The notes beneath the pieces were generated by a model. It was given only the letters and a program-made list of their open reading frames with translations, was not told where the DNA came from and searched no databases. The translations under genes were made by a program, and so were the position numbers. 64,000 bases of DNA from Haloterrigena sp. KLK7 (GTDB lineage Archaea; Halobacteriota; Halobacteria; Halobacteriales; Natrialbaceae), in NCBI RefSeq assembly GCF_037914945.1, contig NZ_CP149787.1, forward strand, positions 3,534,001-3,598,000, written 5' to 3'. Of the stretch, positions 54,701-63,860 are shown one piece after another (within the stretch, counting starts at the first letter, position 1; the number at the start of each line of letters is the position of its first letter).

Positions 54701-55300
54701 CTACTCCTCGGGATCGACCCCGACCTCCGGCTCGTACCGCTGTGATTCGATCGTGCCTGCGACGTACTCGCCGTATTCGGCGGCCGTCAACCCCCCCTGG
54801 TTGTACTCCACGGCCCACTGCGTCTCGACCGTCGCCGAGCCGTACGACGCCGGCGCGTCGTCGAGTATCGTCGCCCCCAGCGCGGCGGCCTCGTACCCCC
54901 CGCCGATCAGCGCCGCGTAGCCGCCCGCGAGCAGCCCGACGTCGTGGAGGTCTCCCTCGTCGGTGCGGTCCGTGTTGACGTACTCGAGGGCCAGCACGTC
55001 CCGGTCGCGCTCGATCGATTCGACCGCCAGGTCGTACTCCTCGAGCACCGCGACGAGTTCGTCGGGACCGGCGATATCTTTCCCTGCGAGCTCGTGAATC
55101 CGCTCCTCGACGATCTCGATCCGCTCGCGGACCGGGAGGTCGGGCACCAGTTCGGAGACCGGCCACTCCGTGTTCTGCGGGAACTCCGATCCCATCTCCT
55201 CGATACAGCCGGCGAGACCGACGGTCGCGGCGACCGCGCTCGCCCCCAACAGTCGCCGCCGGCTCGTCCGGTTCGCCGACTCCGACGCTGACCGTTTCAT
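54701..55300 (-). CDS. Tat lipoprotein of unknown function
   Basis: A 199-residue exported protein: RTSRRRLLGASAVAATVGLAGC gives a Tat signal with lipobox (Cys about 32). The mature part has a helical region (RERIEIVEERIHELAGKDI), a DVLALEYVNT strand and a Gly/Ala-rich stretch (LLAGGYAALIGGGYEAAAL). No family is recognised. It converges on the oxidase-like gene. Confidence 0.75.
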   Translation of the reverse strand: MKRSASESANRTSRRRLLGASAVAATVGLAGCIEEMGSEFPQNTEWPVSELVPDLPVRERIEIVEERIHELAGKDIAGPDELVAVLEEYDLAVESIERDRDVLALEYVNTDRTDEGDLHDVGLLAGGYAALIGGGYEAAALGATILDDAPASYGSATVETQWAVEYNQGGLTAAEYGEYVAGTIESQRYEPEVGVDPEE

Positions 55301-55400
55301 ACGCGTTCCTCGTCGCCTCGCGGCAAAGGGATTCGTTCGGCAAGCGCCGGCACCGGGCTAAAGGACCGATTTCCCGTAGGAACGCCCACGACCGTTCCAG

Positions 55401-56672
55401 ATGGCACTCGAGCTGTACAACGTCGGCCTCGTCGTCCTCGGGGTCGCCCTGTTCGGGATCGCCGTTCTCCCCCGATTCGTCTCCGATCGAGCGATCTCGA
55501 TGCCGATCTTCTTCGTCGGTTTCGGGATGCTCGCCTTCGGGCTGCCGATCGGCCTCCCGCCGCCGGATCCCCTAGAGCAGGGGACGACGACGGAACACCT
55601 CGCGGAACTGGGCGTCATCATCGCCCTGATGGGCGTCGGGCTGAAGATCGACAGGCCGCCGGGACTGCGCGAATGGGCGTCGACGTGGCGGCTGCTCGCG
55701 ATCACGATGCCGTTGTCGATCGCCGGCGCGGCGCTGGCCGGCCGGTGGCTCGGTCTCGCCGTCCCGACGGCCGTCCTGCTGGGCGCGTGTATCGCGCCCA
55801 CCGACCCGGTGCTGGCGTCGGAAGTGCAGGTCGCCGGTCCCGGAATGGGAACCGAAGCGGAAGCCGACGAGGGGGCGGCCGGGATGGAAGACGAGGTCCG
55901 GTTCGCGCTCACCTCGGAGGCGGGGCTGAACGACGGGCTGGCCTTCCCGTTCACGTACCTGGCGATCGCGTTCGCGCTCGTCGGCCTCGCGCCCGGCAAC
56001 TGGCTCGGCGAGTGGCTCCTGATCGACGTCGGCTACCGGATCGTCGTCGGCGTGATCGCCGGCGTCGTCCTCGGTTACGTCACCGCTCGACTCGTCTTCG
56101 CGACGGAACCCGACACCCCGGTCGCGAAGTCGGTCCAGGGACTCGAGGCGATCGCCGGTACGCTGCTGGTCTACGGAGCGACGGAACTGGTCGGCGGCTA
56201 CGGCTTCATCGCGGTCTTCGTCGCGGCGCTGATGGTCCGCCACTACGAGCGCGCCCACGACTACAACCGTTCGCTCCACGAGGTCAGCGAGTTCGCCGAA
56301 CAGGTGATGATGGGGCTGATCATGCTCTTCTTCGGCGGCGCCATCGTCGGCGGCCTCCTCGAGCCCCTGACCCTCGAGGGGATCGCCGCTGCGGTCGCGA
56401 TCGTCTTCCTCGTCCGGCCGCTGGCCGGCATCGTCGGATTCCTCGGCTTCGACCGCGATATCGCCGAACGGGCGACGATCGCCGCCTTCGGCGTCCGCGG
56501 GATCGGCTCGTTCTACTACCTCGCGTACGGCCTCAACCAGGCCGCGTTCCCCGACGCCGACGTCCTGTGGGCCGTCGTCGGCGCCGTCGTCCTCATCTCC
56601 ATCGTCGTCCACGGGATTACCGCGACACCCGCGGTCCGCTGGCTCGAGAAGCGGGCCGAGGCCCGCGAATGA
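55401..56672 (+). CDS. CPA1-type cation:proton antiporter
   Basis: A 423-residue protein with about 12 membrane segments. Family motifs include GACIAPTDPVLASEVQV, SEAGLNDGLAFPFTYLAI (the ND pair of electroneutral CPA1 exchangers) and FGVRGIGSFYYLAYGLNQA. It exchanges sodium or potassium for protons, which fits a halophile. It is monocistronic and convergent with the catalase gene. Confidence 0.9.
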   Translation: MALELYNVGLVVLGVALFGIAVLPRFVSDRAISMPIFFVGFGMLAFGLPIGLPPPDPLEQGTTTEHLAELGVIIALMGVGLKIDRPPGLREWASTWRLLAITMPLSIAGAALAGRWLGLAVPTAVLLGACIAPTDPVLASEVQVAGPGMGTEAEADEGAAGMEDEVRFALTSEAGLNDGLAFPFTYLAIAFALVGLAPGNWLGEWLLIDVGYRIVVGVIAGVVLGYVTARLVFATEPDTPVAKSVQGLEAIAGTLLVYGATELVGGYGFIAVFVAALMVRHYERAHDYNRSLHEVSEFAEQVMMGLIMLFFGGAIVGGLLEPLTLEGIAAAVAIVFLVRPLAGIVGFLGFDRDIAERATIAAFGVRGIGSFYYLAYGLNQAAFPDADVLWAVVGAVVLISIVVHGITATPAVRWLEKRAEARE

Positions 56673-56698
56673 GCTTCACCCGCGCATGCACGCGATGA

Positions 56699-59002
56699 CT
56701 ACGCTGGAACTTCCTTCGGACTCCGCTCCCAGTGGCGGTGCTCGGCGATCGCGTCGACGAACGCCTCGGCGAACGCCTCGCGGTCGTCGCTCCGCCCCGT
56801 CACCACGCCGTCCGACGAGGCCATCTCGCCGTCGTCGGCGATCTCGATATCGGGCAGGTCGACCGCCTCGAGCAGGTCGATTCCCTCGCCGAGGGCGGCG
56901 ATCGGTTTCTTGTGTTTGAACGCCTCGGTGACGAAGTGTTTCGCCTCGCCCTGCTCGACGAGGGCGTCGACGCTGTCCTCGCCGCCGGGGACGAAGACCG
57001 CGTCGACCAGCACCGACTCGGCGGTCGCGTGGCTCTCGTCGGCCGCGACCGAGTCGCCGCTCTCGGATTCCTTGTCGCCGAGTTTCTTCGAGACGACGTT
57101 CACGCGGGCGCCCGCTTCCTCTAGCGTCGACCTGACCGTCTCGAGGTCCTCGCCGTCGTAGCCGTCGTCGACGAGGACGGCGACCGTTCGCGTCTCGATG
57201 GAGTCGGCGTCGCGGCGCTCGTTGATGCTCAGTCGCGGATCCTCGTGGTCGTGGGTCGGCATCTCGTCGCCGGGTTCCGCCGGCGGGTCGACGTCGATCC
57301 CCTCCGCGACCCGTTTGGCGAACTCGTGGTCGACGTTGTTGAACAGGTCGTAGACCATCCGTTCGCGGATTTCCATGCGATCGACCTTCCCGAGTTCGAA
57401 GCGGGCCGCGTCGACGATGTGCTGTTTCTCGGGCTCGGTCATGCTGTTCCAGAACAGCCGGGCCTGCGAGAAGTGATCCATGAAGCTCTCGCTGCGATTG
57501 CGGATCTTCTCGCCGGAGATTTTCTCGGCGAAGTGCTCGTAGCCGCCCTCGTCCTCGGTGGCCTCCGCGGGCTGGTCGTCGTCGATCGAGTTGGGTTTGT
57601 ATGAGACCTTGCCCTCGTTGATCTCCTGGCGCATGAAGCCGGCCCGCTGGTTGTTGTGACGCTCGGCGATCGGTCGGTTGATCGGGATCTCGTCCCAGTT
57701 CGCGCTGTTGAACCGGTTGAGCTGGGTGTCCTGATAGGAGAAGAGCCGGCCCTGCAGGAGCGGATCGTTCGTGAAGTCGATCCCCGGCACGACGTTGCCG
57801 GGGTGGAACGCGACCTGCTCGACTTCCGCGAAGAAGTTGTCCGGCGTCTCGTTCAAGACCATCTTCCCGATCGGACGCACCGGGACCTCGGTCTCGGGGA
57901 CGATCTTGGTCGGGTCGAGGACGTCGAAATCGAACTCGGCGGCCTCGTCCTCGTCGAAGATCTGTACCCCTAACTCCCACTCGAGTTCGTGGCCCGCCTC
58001 GATGACGTCGTAGAGGTCCTGGCGGTTGAAGTCGGGGTTCTTGCCGGCGATCTTCTGCGTCTCGTCCCAGACGAGCTGGCTGGTGTCGAGTTCCGGCGTC
58101 CAGTGGAACTTGACGAACTTCGCGTCGCCGTCGTCGTTGACCAGCCGGAAGGTGTGGACGCCGAACCCCTGCATCATCCGATACGCGCGAGGGAGGGCGC
58201 GTCCCGACAGTACCCACATGATCATATGGGTGATCTCGGGCTTGAGCGAGGCGAAGTCCCAGAAGGTGTCGTGGGCCGACGAGGCCTGCGGGACGGCGTC
58301 GTCGGGTTCGGGCTTGATCGCGTGGACCAGATCCGGGAACTCCATCGCGTCCTGAATGAAGAAGACGGGGATGTTGTTCCCGACCAGGTCCCAGTTGCCC
58401 TCCTCGGTGTAGAACTTGGTCGCGAACCCGCGGACGTCCCGAACCGTGTCGGGGGATCCTCTCGAGCCGACGACCGTCGAGAAGCGAGTGAAGACCGGCG
58501 TCTTCTGGTCGGAGTCAGTCAGGACTTTCGCCTTCGTCAGCTCCTCGATGTCGTCGAATTCGTCGCCGAGGTCGGGATCTTCGTAGGGCTGGAAGTAGCC
58601 GTGGGCGCCGCTGCCGCGGGCGTGGACGACCCGTTCCGGGATCGACTCGTGGTCGAACTGCGTCATCTTCTCCCGGAAGTGGAAGTCCTCCATGATCGTC
58701 GGCCCCCGCTCGCCGGCCTTCAGGGAGTTCTCCGTGTCGCTGATCTTGGCGCCGTGGTCGGTCGTCAGCGTTTCGCCCTCGGGGTTCTCGCGAACGCCGT
58801 CGAGTTGCTCCTGTTTGCTGTTCTCGTCGACGGCACCGTCGTCGCTGCTGCCGGCCTGACCCGATTCGGAGTCGGATCGCGACTCGTCGGCGCCGCCGTC
58901 GGCCATCTCCGTTCGCTCCGCGTCGTCCGGCGCGTCGTCTCGGTCCGCGTCATCGTTCGGTTCTCCGTCTCGTCCGTCAGGGGATGTATCGTCTTCTGCC
59001 AT
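56699..59002 (-). CDS. katE: Large-subunit (clade 2, HPII-type) catalase
   Basis: A 767-residue catalase that splits hydrogen peroxide to water and oxygen using heme. An acidic N-terminal extension (1-70) is followed by the core: RVVHARGSGAHGYF (essential His), GNNIPVFFIQDAMEFPDLVH (essential Asn region) and RLFSYQDTQLNR (heme-ligand Tyr). The C-terminal about 150 residues form the flavodoxin/GATase1-like domain of HPII enzymes (TVAVLVDDGYDGEDLETVRS; PIAALGEGIDLLE), whose catalytic Cys elbow reads ALGEG, so it is structural only. The full length fits the family. Confidence 0.95.
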   Translation of the reverse strand: MAEDDTSPDGRDGEPNDDADRDDAPDDAERTEMADGGADESRSDSESGQAGSSDDGAVDENSKQEQLDGVRENPEGETLTTDHGAKISDTENSLKAGERGPTIMEDFHFREKMTQFDHESIPERVVHARGSGAHGYFQPYEDPDLGDEFDDIEELTKAKVLTDSDQKTPVFTRFSTVVGSRGSPDTVRDVRGFATKFYTEEGNWDLVGNNIPVFFIQDAMEFPDLVHAIKPEPDDAVPQASSAHDTFWDFASLKPEITHMIMWVLSGRALPRAYRMMQGFGVHTFRLVNDDGDAKFVKFHWTPELDTSQLVWDETQKIAGKNPDFNRQDLYDVIEAGHELEWELGVQIFDEDEAAEFDFDVLDPTKIVPETEVPVRPIGKMVLNETPDNFFAEVEQVAFHPGNVVPGIDFTNDPLLQGRLFSYQDTQLNRFNSANWDEIPINRPIAERHNNQRAGFMRQEINEGKVSYKPNSIDDDQPAEATEDEGGYEHFAEKISGEKIRNRSESFMDHFSQARLFWNSMTEPEKQHIVDAARFELGKVDRMEIRERMVYDLFNNVDHEFAKRVAEGIDVDPPAEPGDEMPTHDHEDPRLSINERRDADSIETRTVAVLVDDGYDGEDLETVRSTLEEAGARVNVVSKKLGDKESESGDSVAADESHATAESVLVDAVFVPGGEDSVDALVEQGEAKHFVTEAFKHKKPIAALGEGIDLLEAVDLPDIEIADDGEMASSDGVVTGRSDDREAFAEAFVDAIAEHRHWERSPKEVPA

Positions 59003-59365
59003 AGTTCGAACTCCGTTCGGGTCGGCCGCTGAACCAGCTCCGGTGACCCGTACCGTGACTGCACGTCGGTCGGTCGGCCCGTCGAAACGTCCTCGAGCGG
59101 TTGCGTCGGATCGTCGTCGGATACCATCGTTACCGTTCCTTTCGACGAAGCTAACGGGAGACGATTACTTCAAGCGGATAATCACGTCTCGACTGCCACG
59201 ATCCGTTTCGGTCCGCTCGACTCGGTTCTCGCTATCGACGACGTCACGCGACCGGCGTATGTTTTCGTCCAGAATAAATGGCGTAAGTCTCATCCCGTCC
59301 ATCGCAAGGGTCGGACTCGAGACAGCGGGACCCGCTCCGAGGGGTCGGCCGCGAACCGAAGGCGA
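59003..59365. other. Intergenic region upstream of the catalase gene
   Basis: A 363-nt gap holding the catalase promoter. An AT-richer patch lies at 59158-59185 and another (GTCCAGAATAAATGGCG) at about 59267-59283. No gene or clear operator was identified. Confidence 0.45.
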
Positions 59366-59923
59366 TCAGAACGGCGACCGTGCGGTCGTCTCCCCGTCGT
59401 TCGTCGCGGCGTCGGCGGCCGCCTCCGCGCCCGGAACGGTTCCCGTCTCGCGGAACTCCGTCTCGAGTCGCTCGAGCGTCGCGTCGAGCGCGTCGGACTG
59501 GTGGTGCGACGGGTGGGCGCGCACGCGCACGAGGTCGTACTCGTGGCGGTCCGCGAGTCCGTTCCACGCCCGGAACGCGCCCGTGACGAGCGCCTCGGCT
59601 TGCGGGCAGAACTCGGTCGTCGGCGTGAACTCCGCGCGCAGGATCGACGAGTCGTCGGCGTCGACCGCGTACCGAAAGCCGGCGTCGGGATGACGCCGAT
59701 CGAGGTTGAGGCGCGCGAGGTTGTAGCCGAACGTCGCGTCGTAGACGCCCCGCTCCTCGAACAACTCGCGGGTGAGCCGGTGAAAGGCGAGGTGGTCGTC
59801 GCCCGCGAGCACGTCGTGACCCTCGAGGAACGGGCCGGGCGCCGGCGCGTGGTCCGGGTCGAACGCGTCCCAGGCGTCGAATCCGTCGCCGCCGGGTGTC
59901 GTGGACCGAGTGAAGGGATTCAT
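59366..59923 (-). CDS. Hypothetical protein with MIP18/DUF59-like C-terminal part
   Basis: A 185-residue protein from ATG 59923 (MNPFTRSTTPGG); the frame allows a start at 59971. The region AEFTPTTEFCPQAEALVTGAFRAWN followed by HEYDLVRVRAHPSHHQSDALDATLERLETEF lines up by eye with the TPTxxxCxxA signature and the later His and helix of MIP18/CIA2 proteins, which mature Fe-S proteins. The N-terminal 60 residues are His/Asp/Pro-rich and may bind metal. The assignment is tentative; there is no experimental precedent known to me. Confidence 0.6.
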   Translation of the reverse strand: MNPFTRSTTPGGDGFDAWDAFDPDHAPAPGPFLEGHDVLAGDDHLAFHRLTRELFEERGVYDATFGYNLARLNLDRRHPDAGFRYAVDADDSSILRAEFTPTTEFCPQAEALVTGAFRAWNGLADRHEYDLVRVRAHPSHHQSDALDATLERLETEFRETGTVPGAEAAADAATNDGETTARSPF

Positions 59924-60292
59924 CACGGTATCGAAAACGGTCGCGTCGGCCCAGTACCCTCTCCCGAACATCTTCCCCCGAATCGCCCTCGTATCGCGGG
60001 TCGATGGGTTCGGCGACCGGGCTCTTCAGTCGTGGGTCGACTGCTCGATTCGGCCCGCCCTGACCGACGATTCTCGCCTGAAAACGGCTTTCGATCGTTC
60101 ACAATGGATGCCTGTATCACGAAAATTCCTCCTTGAATTGTTCCATATATTATTTCCATGCCAATATTAAACCAGAAAATCCGATAAAAATATACGACAA
60201 CGATCAGGGCTGTACGTTAGCGTATATTGTTATACAATAACACTGCAGTAGGGCCAGAGGATTTATATCCGACGACTGTAAGTGTCCGGGCA
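59924..60292. other. AT-rich intergenic region
   Basis: A 369-nt gap. Positions 60120-60270 are unusually AT-rich for this genome (e.g. TTCCATATATTATTTCCATG, GATAAAAATATACGACAACG). It contains the TATA element of the next gene. No RNA or protein gene was recognised. Confidence 0.5.
60262..60268 (+). promoter_or_regulatory. TATA box of the HalOD1 gene
   Basis: TTTATAT ends 24 nt before ATG 60293, as expected for a leaderless archaeal transcript. It supports the start at 60293 over the open frame from 60227. Confidence 0.65.
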
Positions 60293-60583
60293 ATGCTACT
60301 CACAGCCGACTCCACTGACGCGACCGCCACGAACTCGCTCAGCTTCGAAGTCATCACTGCCGTCGCCGAACGGGAGGGCATCGATCCGATGGAGATCGAA
60401 CCGCCGGAGTACGAAGCGCTGTACGACGTCGTCAACCCGGAAGCTCTCGATTCCCTCTTCGCGCCGCGAGAGGACGGCACGAGTCGAGGCTCGGGTCGAG
60501 TAGAATTCGTTTTCTGTGGCTATCGCGTCGTCGTCACCAGCGACGGTGACGTCGACGTTCTCGAGGCCGAGGACGGCCGATAA
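60293..60583 (+). CDS. Stand-alone HalOD1 output-domain protein
   Basis: A 96-residue protein consisting of a HalOD1 domain: LSFEVITAVAEREGIDPMEIEPPEYEALYDVVNPEALDSLF, then VEFVFCGYRVVVTSDGDVDVLEAE. HalOD1 is a haloarchaeal output domain usually attached to receiver or other sensory domains; here it stands alone. The start at 60293 follows from the TATA spacing. The role is unknown. Confidence 0.85.
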   Translation: MLLTADSTDATATNSLSFEVITAVAEREGIDPMEIEPPEYEALYDVVNPEALDSLFAPREDGTSRGSGRVEFVFCGYRVVVTSDGDVDVLEAEDGR

Positions 60584-60747
60584 GCAGTCGCTCGATTGGA
60601 GCGGACCGCGATACCTCAGCGACGAGCGTCAGTTATCGCCGCGTCGTCGGCGATCCGCGGCGCGTCGTCGGTCGATAGCGGTATCTCGTCGATTTTCGGG
60701 TTCGCGAGAAGGGTTCGACCTCGGTCAGCGAGACGCCGTCGACGCCG

Positions 60748-61500
60748 CTACTCGTCGGCGCACGCCGCCTCGAACACGTCCTCGTGGAGCCGGTCCGCGA
60801 CGATCTCCATCAGCGGTTCCATGTTTCGGGTGTCGGACCGGTTGTACTCCACGAGCGTCTCGAGGGCGCTCTCGTCGCCTCGCTCGTACTCGTGCCAGAG
60901 GCGCACGGCGTCGCGGCCGCTGAGGTCGGGCCTGTCGCGATCGATGCCGAGATCGCGCTCGATCGCCTTCAGCCCGCCGTCGAGGCCGAGTTGTTTGCAG
61001 GGGTACATGAGATCGACGTGCGGCGTCGCCACGTCGATGTCGTAGCACGTCTCGAGGAAGGGGACGTCGAACCGCTGGCCGTTGAAGGTGACCAGCAGCG
61101 ACGACTGCTCGAGTTCGGTCTCGAGCCGACGGGCCGTCAGGTCTCGGTCCTTGACGAAGGTCTTCGTCTCGCCGCCGCGGTGGACGCTGACGGTCGTGAC
61201 GTCGTTGGTGGACGCGTCGAGTCCGGTCGTCTCGATGTCCAGAAAGCAGGTCTCCTCGCGGACGTTCTCGTAGCACCGCCAGCGACTCGAGGCCGGCAGT
61301 TGCTCGGCGAACGGGGAGACGTCGCCTCGCTCGAGGTGGGTCCGCCCCTCCTCGATGAACGAGTGGATGCGATCGGCCAACGTGTCGCCGACGACGCTGC
61401 CGTCGAACTCGTCCCAGTGGGTGATTCCGTGTTGCCAGAGTTTGCGTTCGGTGGTCTCCCCGACGCCGCGGACGGGGATGAAACTGTTCTCGATTCGCAC
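60748..61500 (-). CDS. DEDD-family exonuclease (RNase H-like, YprB type)
   Basis: A 250-residue protein. The first 45 residues hold a HhH-like segment (IPVRGVGETTERKLWQHGI) that can bind DNA. The nuclease core has CFLDIETTGLD (first Asp and Glu), TFNGQRFDVPFLE (second Asp) and YNRSDTRNM (last Asp), the DEDD metal site. It is predicted to trim single-stranded or structured nucleic acid. It is monocistronic. Confidence 0.86.
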   Translation of the reverse strand: MRIENSFIPVRGVGETTERKLWQHGITHWDEFDGSVVGDTLADRIHSFIEEGRTHLERGDVSPFAEQLPASSRWRCYENVREETCFLDIETTGLDASTNDVTTVSVHRGGETKTFVKDRDLTARRLETELEQSSLLVTFNGQRFDVPFLETCYDIDVATPHVDLMYPCKQLGLDGGLKAIERDLGIDRDRPDLSGRDAVRLWHEYERGDESALETLVEYNRSDTRNMEPLMEIVADRLHEDVFEAACADE

Positions 61501-61651
61501 ACCACTTCGAGGGGGACGAGCGAACTAAAAGCGATTGGATCGGCGTCGACAGATCGATCGAACGGCCGTACGGCAGCGGGACCGAACGACGTGCCAGACC
61601 GAGAATCAGGCGTCGCCAGCGTCGAGAAGGAGATATCGTTGGGGTCGCAGA

Positions 61652-63586
61652 TCAGCTGTCGTCGGAGCTGTTGTCCGAGAGATAGAGCGTCCGGTCGATG
61701 ATGCCGACGGCCGCCTCACTCCAGCGCTGGACGGCGTCGCCGTCCGAGTCGGGAATCTCGATGACGATCCGATCGCGACCGATCGTCACGTCGGCCTCGG
61801 GCGTCGCGTCGCGGTCGGCGAAGCTCCGCAACTGGTACTGGAGCAAGCGTTTCGTCGACCCGCTGATCTCGACGGTGTCCGTCTCGAACTCGTAGGTCAG
61901 GACGGTGTTTTCGCCGCCGTCGTCGCGCGCCAGGCCGTCGGAATCGGCTCCGTCGCCGTCGCCGTTCCCGACTCCGTCGGAGCCGTAGACTTCCGCCGAG
62001 ACGTCGAACCGGTGGCTCGAGAGCTCCGGCGCCGGTGCGTCCTCGTTGATCGTCTCGACGGCCTCCTCGACCGTCACGTCCTCGAGGTCCTCGTCGTCGA
62101 ACTCGAAGGCGGTCGCATCGCCGGCGAGCGGGTCGGCCGCGTCGACCGCCGGCTCGTCGTCCGAACCGGCGTCACTCTCGTCGACGGGCTCGAGTCCCGT
62201 CCCCGTCGTCGGCCGGGCGCTCGCGTCGTCTTCGGCGTCGGTTTCTGCGGCGGAGTCGTCGCCACCGTCGTCGGTCGCCGCCTCGGCCGCCTCGTCCGAT
62301 AGCGAATCGGTCGCCTCGGTCTCCTCGAACGAGAACGCACTGGGCGTCGAGACCGTCGAGTCGTCGATATCGGTCGCGACCGATTCGGCGTCGGTTTCCG
62401 CCTCGACCTCGCCATCGGTTTCGTCCTCGTCCGCGCGATCGGCTTCGCGTTCGCCCTCGCCGTCGTCCGTGTCGTCGGCCGCTGGCGCTGCCGGTTCCCG
62501 ATCGATCGGTTCGGCGTCGACCGTTTCGGCCGGCGGCGCCGCCACGACGGAATCGTCGGTCGTCTCGCTCGAGTCACTGTCCTCGAACCCGTCGGCGTCC
62601 ACGGCGGACGCGGTCGTCTCGTCGGTCGCAGCCGATTCGACTGGACCGGCAGCGATGACCGCGTCGTCGCCGTCCGTCTCCGAGCCGTCGGTCAGTTCAC
62701 CGGCGATCACCGGTCCCGTGTCGGCGATCGCATCGCGCTCGAGTTCGATCGCGTACCACGCCGTCCGATCGGACGGCGCGACGAACCGGCCCCGATTCCG
62801 CGCCGCCCGCGGATGCGACCGTTCGTTCGCCGTCTCGTCGGTGAGGGCGTCGATATTCGTCTCCGTCTCTCGGGCGGCGTCGGCGTCCGGTTCGTCGGTC
62901 AGATCGTCGGCTGCGACGGCGTCGCCGTCAGTGGTGTCTGGACCGTCCGTCGTCTCGTCCGGATCCGTCGTCGGTTCGTCGGCCTCGGCGACACTCGTGC
63001 TGTCGGCCCCCGGTTCAGTGCCGTCGGTCGCTGGCTCGACCCCGCCGGCGACACCGGCCCCGTCGGCGGCACGGGAAGCGGCCGTTCCCTCGTCAACACC
63101 GCCGGTAGCGCGCGGCCCGTCCGCCGCGGTATCGGCTCTCGTCGGATCGATTCCGGCATCGGGATCCGTCGCCGTCGCCGCTTCGACGCCACCGGCGCCG
63201 GCACTTCCACCGCGCGGTCGCCGGGCCGTCTGTCGCGGTTCCGACGGCTGTGGTCCGCCGCCGGCCGCTCGCGTCCCCGGACGCTGTGCGGACTGTGCCG
63301 GCTGTCCCTGCGCCTGTCCCTGTCCGGGATTCGGGCCGGAGCTGATGGTCCCGCCGCTGAGATGCAGTTGGGTCCCACCGCCGCCGCCCCGCCCGTTCGA
63401 GATGTTGTCCAGGGAGTGGCCGATATCCGTCAGATCGTCGTCGATATTGTCCTCTAGCTTGTCGATCTTGTCACCGACACTCCGCAACGCCAGTGCGACG
63501 TCCCATAGCACGACGACGCCGAAGAAGAGGAGCGCGAGGAAGACGGTGACGGCAGCTCCGCCGAGAAGCTCAGCATTGACTTCCAT
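61652..63586 (-). CDS. Membrane-anchored, largely disordered acidic protein
   Basis: A 644-residue protein in three parts. One N-terminal membrane helix (about 8-32) is followed by a coiled-coil-like stretch (GDKIDKLEDNIDDDLTDIGH). A 450-residue acidic low-complexity region rich in Asp, Ala, Thr, Glu and Ser follows. The C-terminal 90 residues are folded (VLTYEFETDTVEISGSTKRL; DVTIGRDRIVIEIPDSDGDA). No family is recognised. It probably links a small cytoplasmic domain to the membrane by a long flexible tether. The antisense frame of similar length is a shadow. Confidence 0.75.
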   Translation of the reverse strand: MEVNAELLGGAAVTVFLALLFFGVVVLWDVALALRSVGDKIDKLEDNIDDDLTDIGHSLDNISNGRGGGGGTQLHLSGGTISSGPNPGQGQAQGQPAQSAQRPGTRAAGGGPQPSEPRQTARRPRGGSAGAGGVEAATATDPDAGIDPTRADTAADGPRATGGVDEGTAASRAADGAGVAGGVEPATDGTEPGADSTSVAEADEPTTDPDETTDGPDTTDGDAVAADDLTDEPDADAARETETNIDALTDETANERSHPRAARNRGRFVAPSDRTAWYAIELERDAIADTGPVIAGELTDGSETDGDDAVIAAGPVESAATDETTASAVDADGFEDSDSSETTDDSVVAAPPAETVDAEPIDREPAAPAADDTDDGEGEREADRADEDETDGEVEAETDAESVATDIDDSTVSTPSAFSFEETEATDSLSDEAAEAATDDGGDDSAAETDAEDDASARPTTGTGLEPVDESDAGSDDEPAVDAADPLAGDATAFEFDDEDLEDVTVEEAVETINEDAPAPELSSHRFDVSAEVYGSDGVGNGDGDGADSDGLARDDGGENTVLTYEFETDTVEISGSTKRLLQYQLRSFADRDATPEADVTIGRDRIVIEIPDSDGDAVQRWSEAAVGIIDRTLYLSDNSSDDS

Positions 63587-63860
63587 ATATTGTACTCTCT
63601 AATCCGATAGATCGTTCAATATATAATCCTTGTGCCGTAACACCAATATCAGTGGAGTGCTATCGTCCGAAGAACGGCGATATACGCGATTTCCCGACGA
63701 TATATGGTTTCGTTCCAAACGTTATTATCACATTGCACTCATTAGATTACAGCCATAGTACCAGCGTCGACAACTATTATATTTTCGTGACTATAATTCA
63801 CTCACGACTGTCGAGTAGCCGATCTCGAGCGACGGACGTCCCGGTCTGGTCCGTGTCCGA

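Noticed and set aside
62046-63602. 518-residue plus-strand open frame opposite the disordered membrane protein
   Set aside because: Its composition is a Ser/Ala/Val-rich mirror of the acidic minus-strand protein, with no domain or promoter. It is an antisense shadow.
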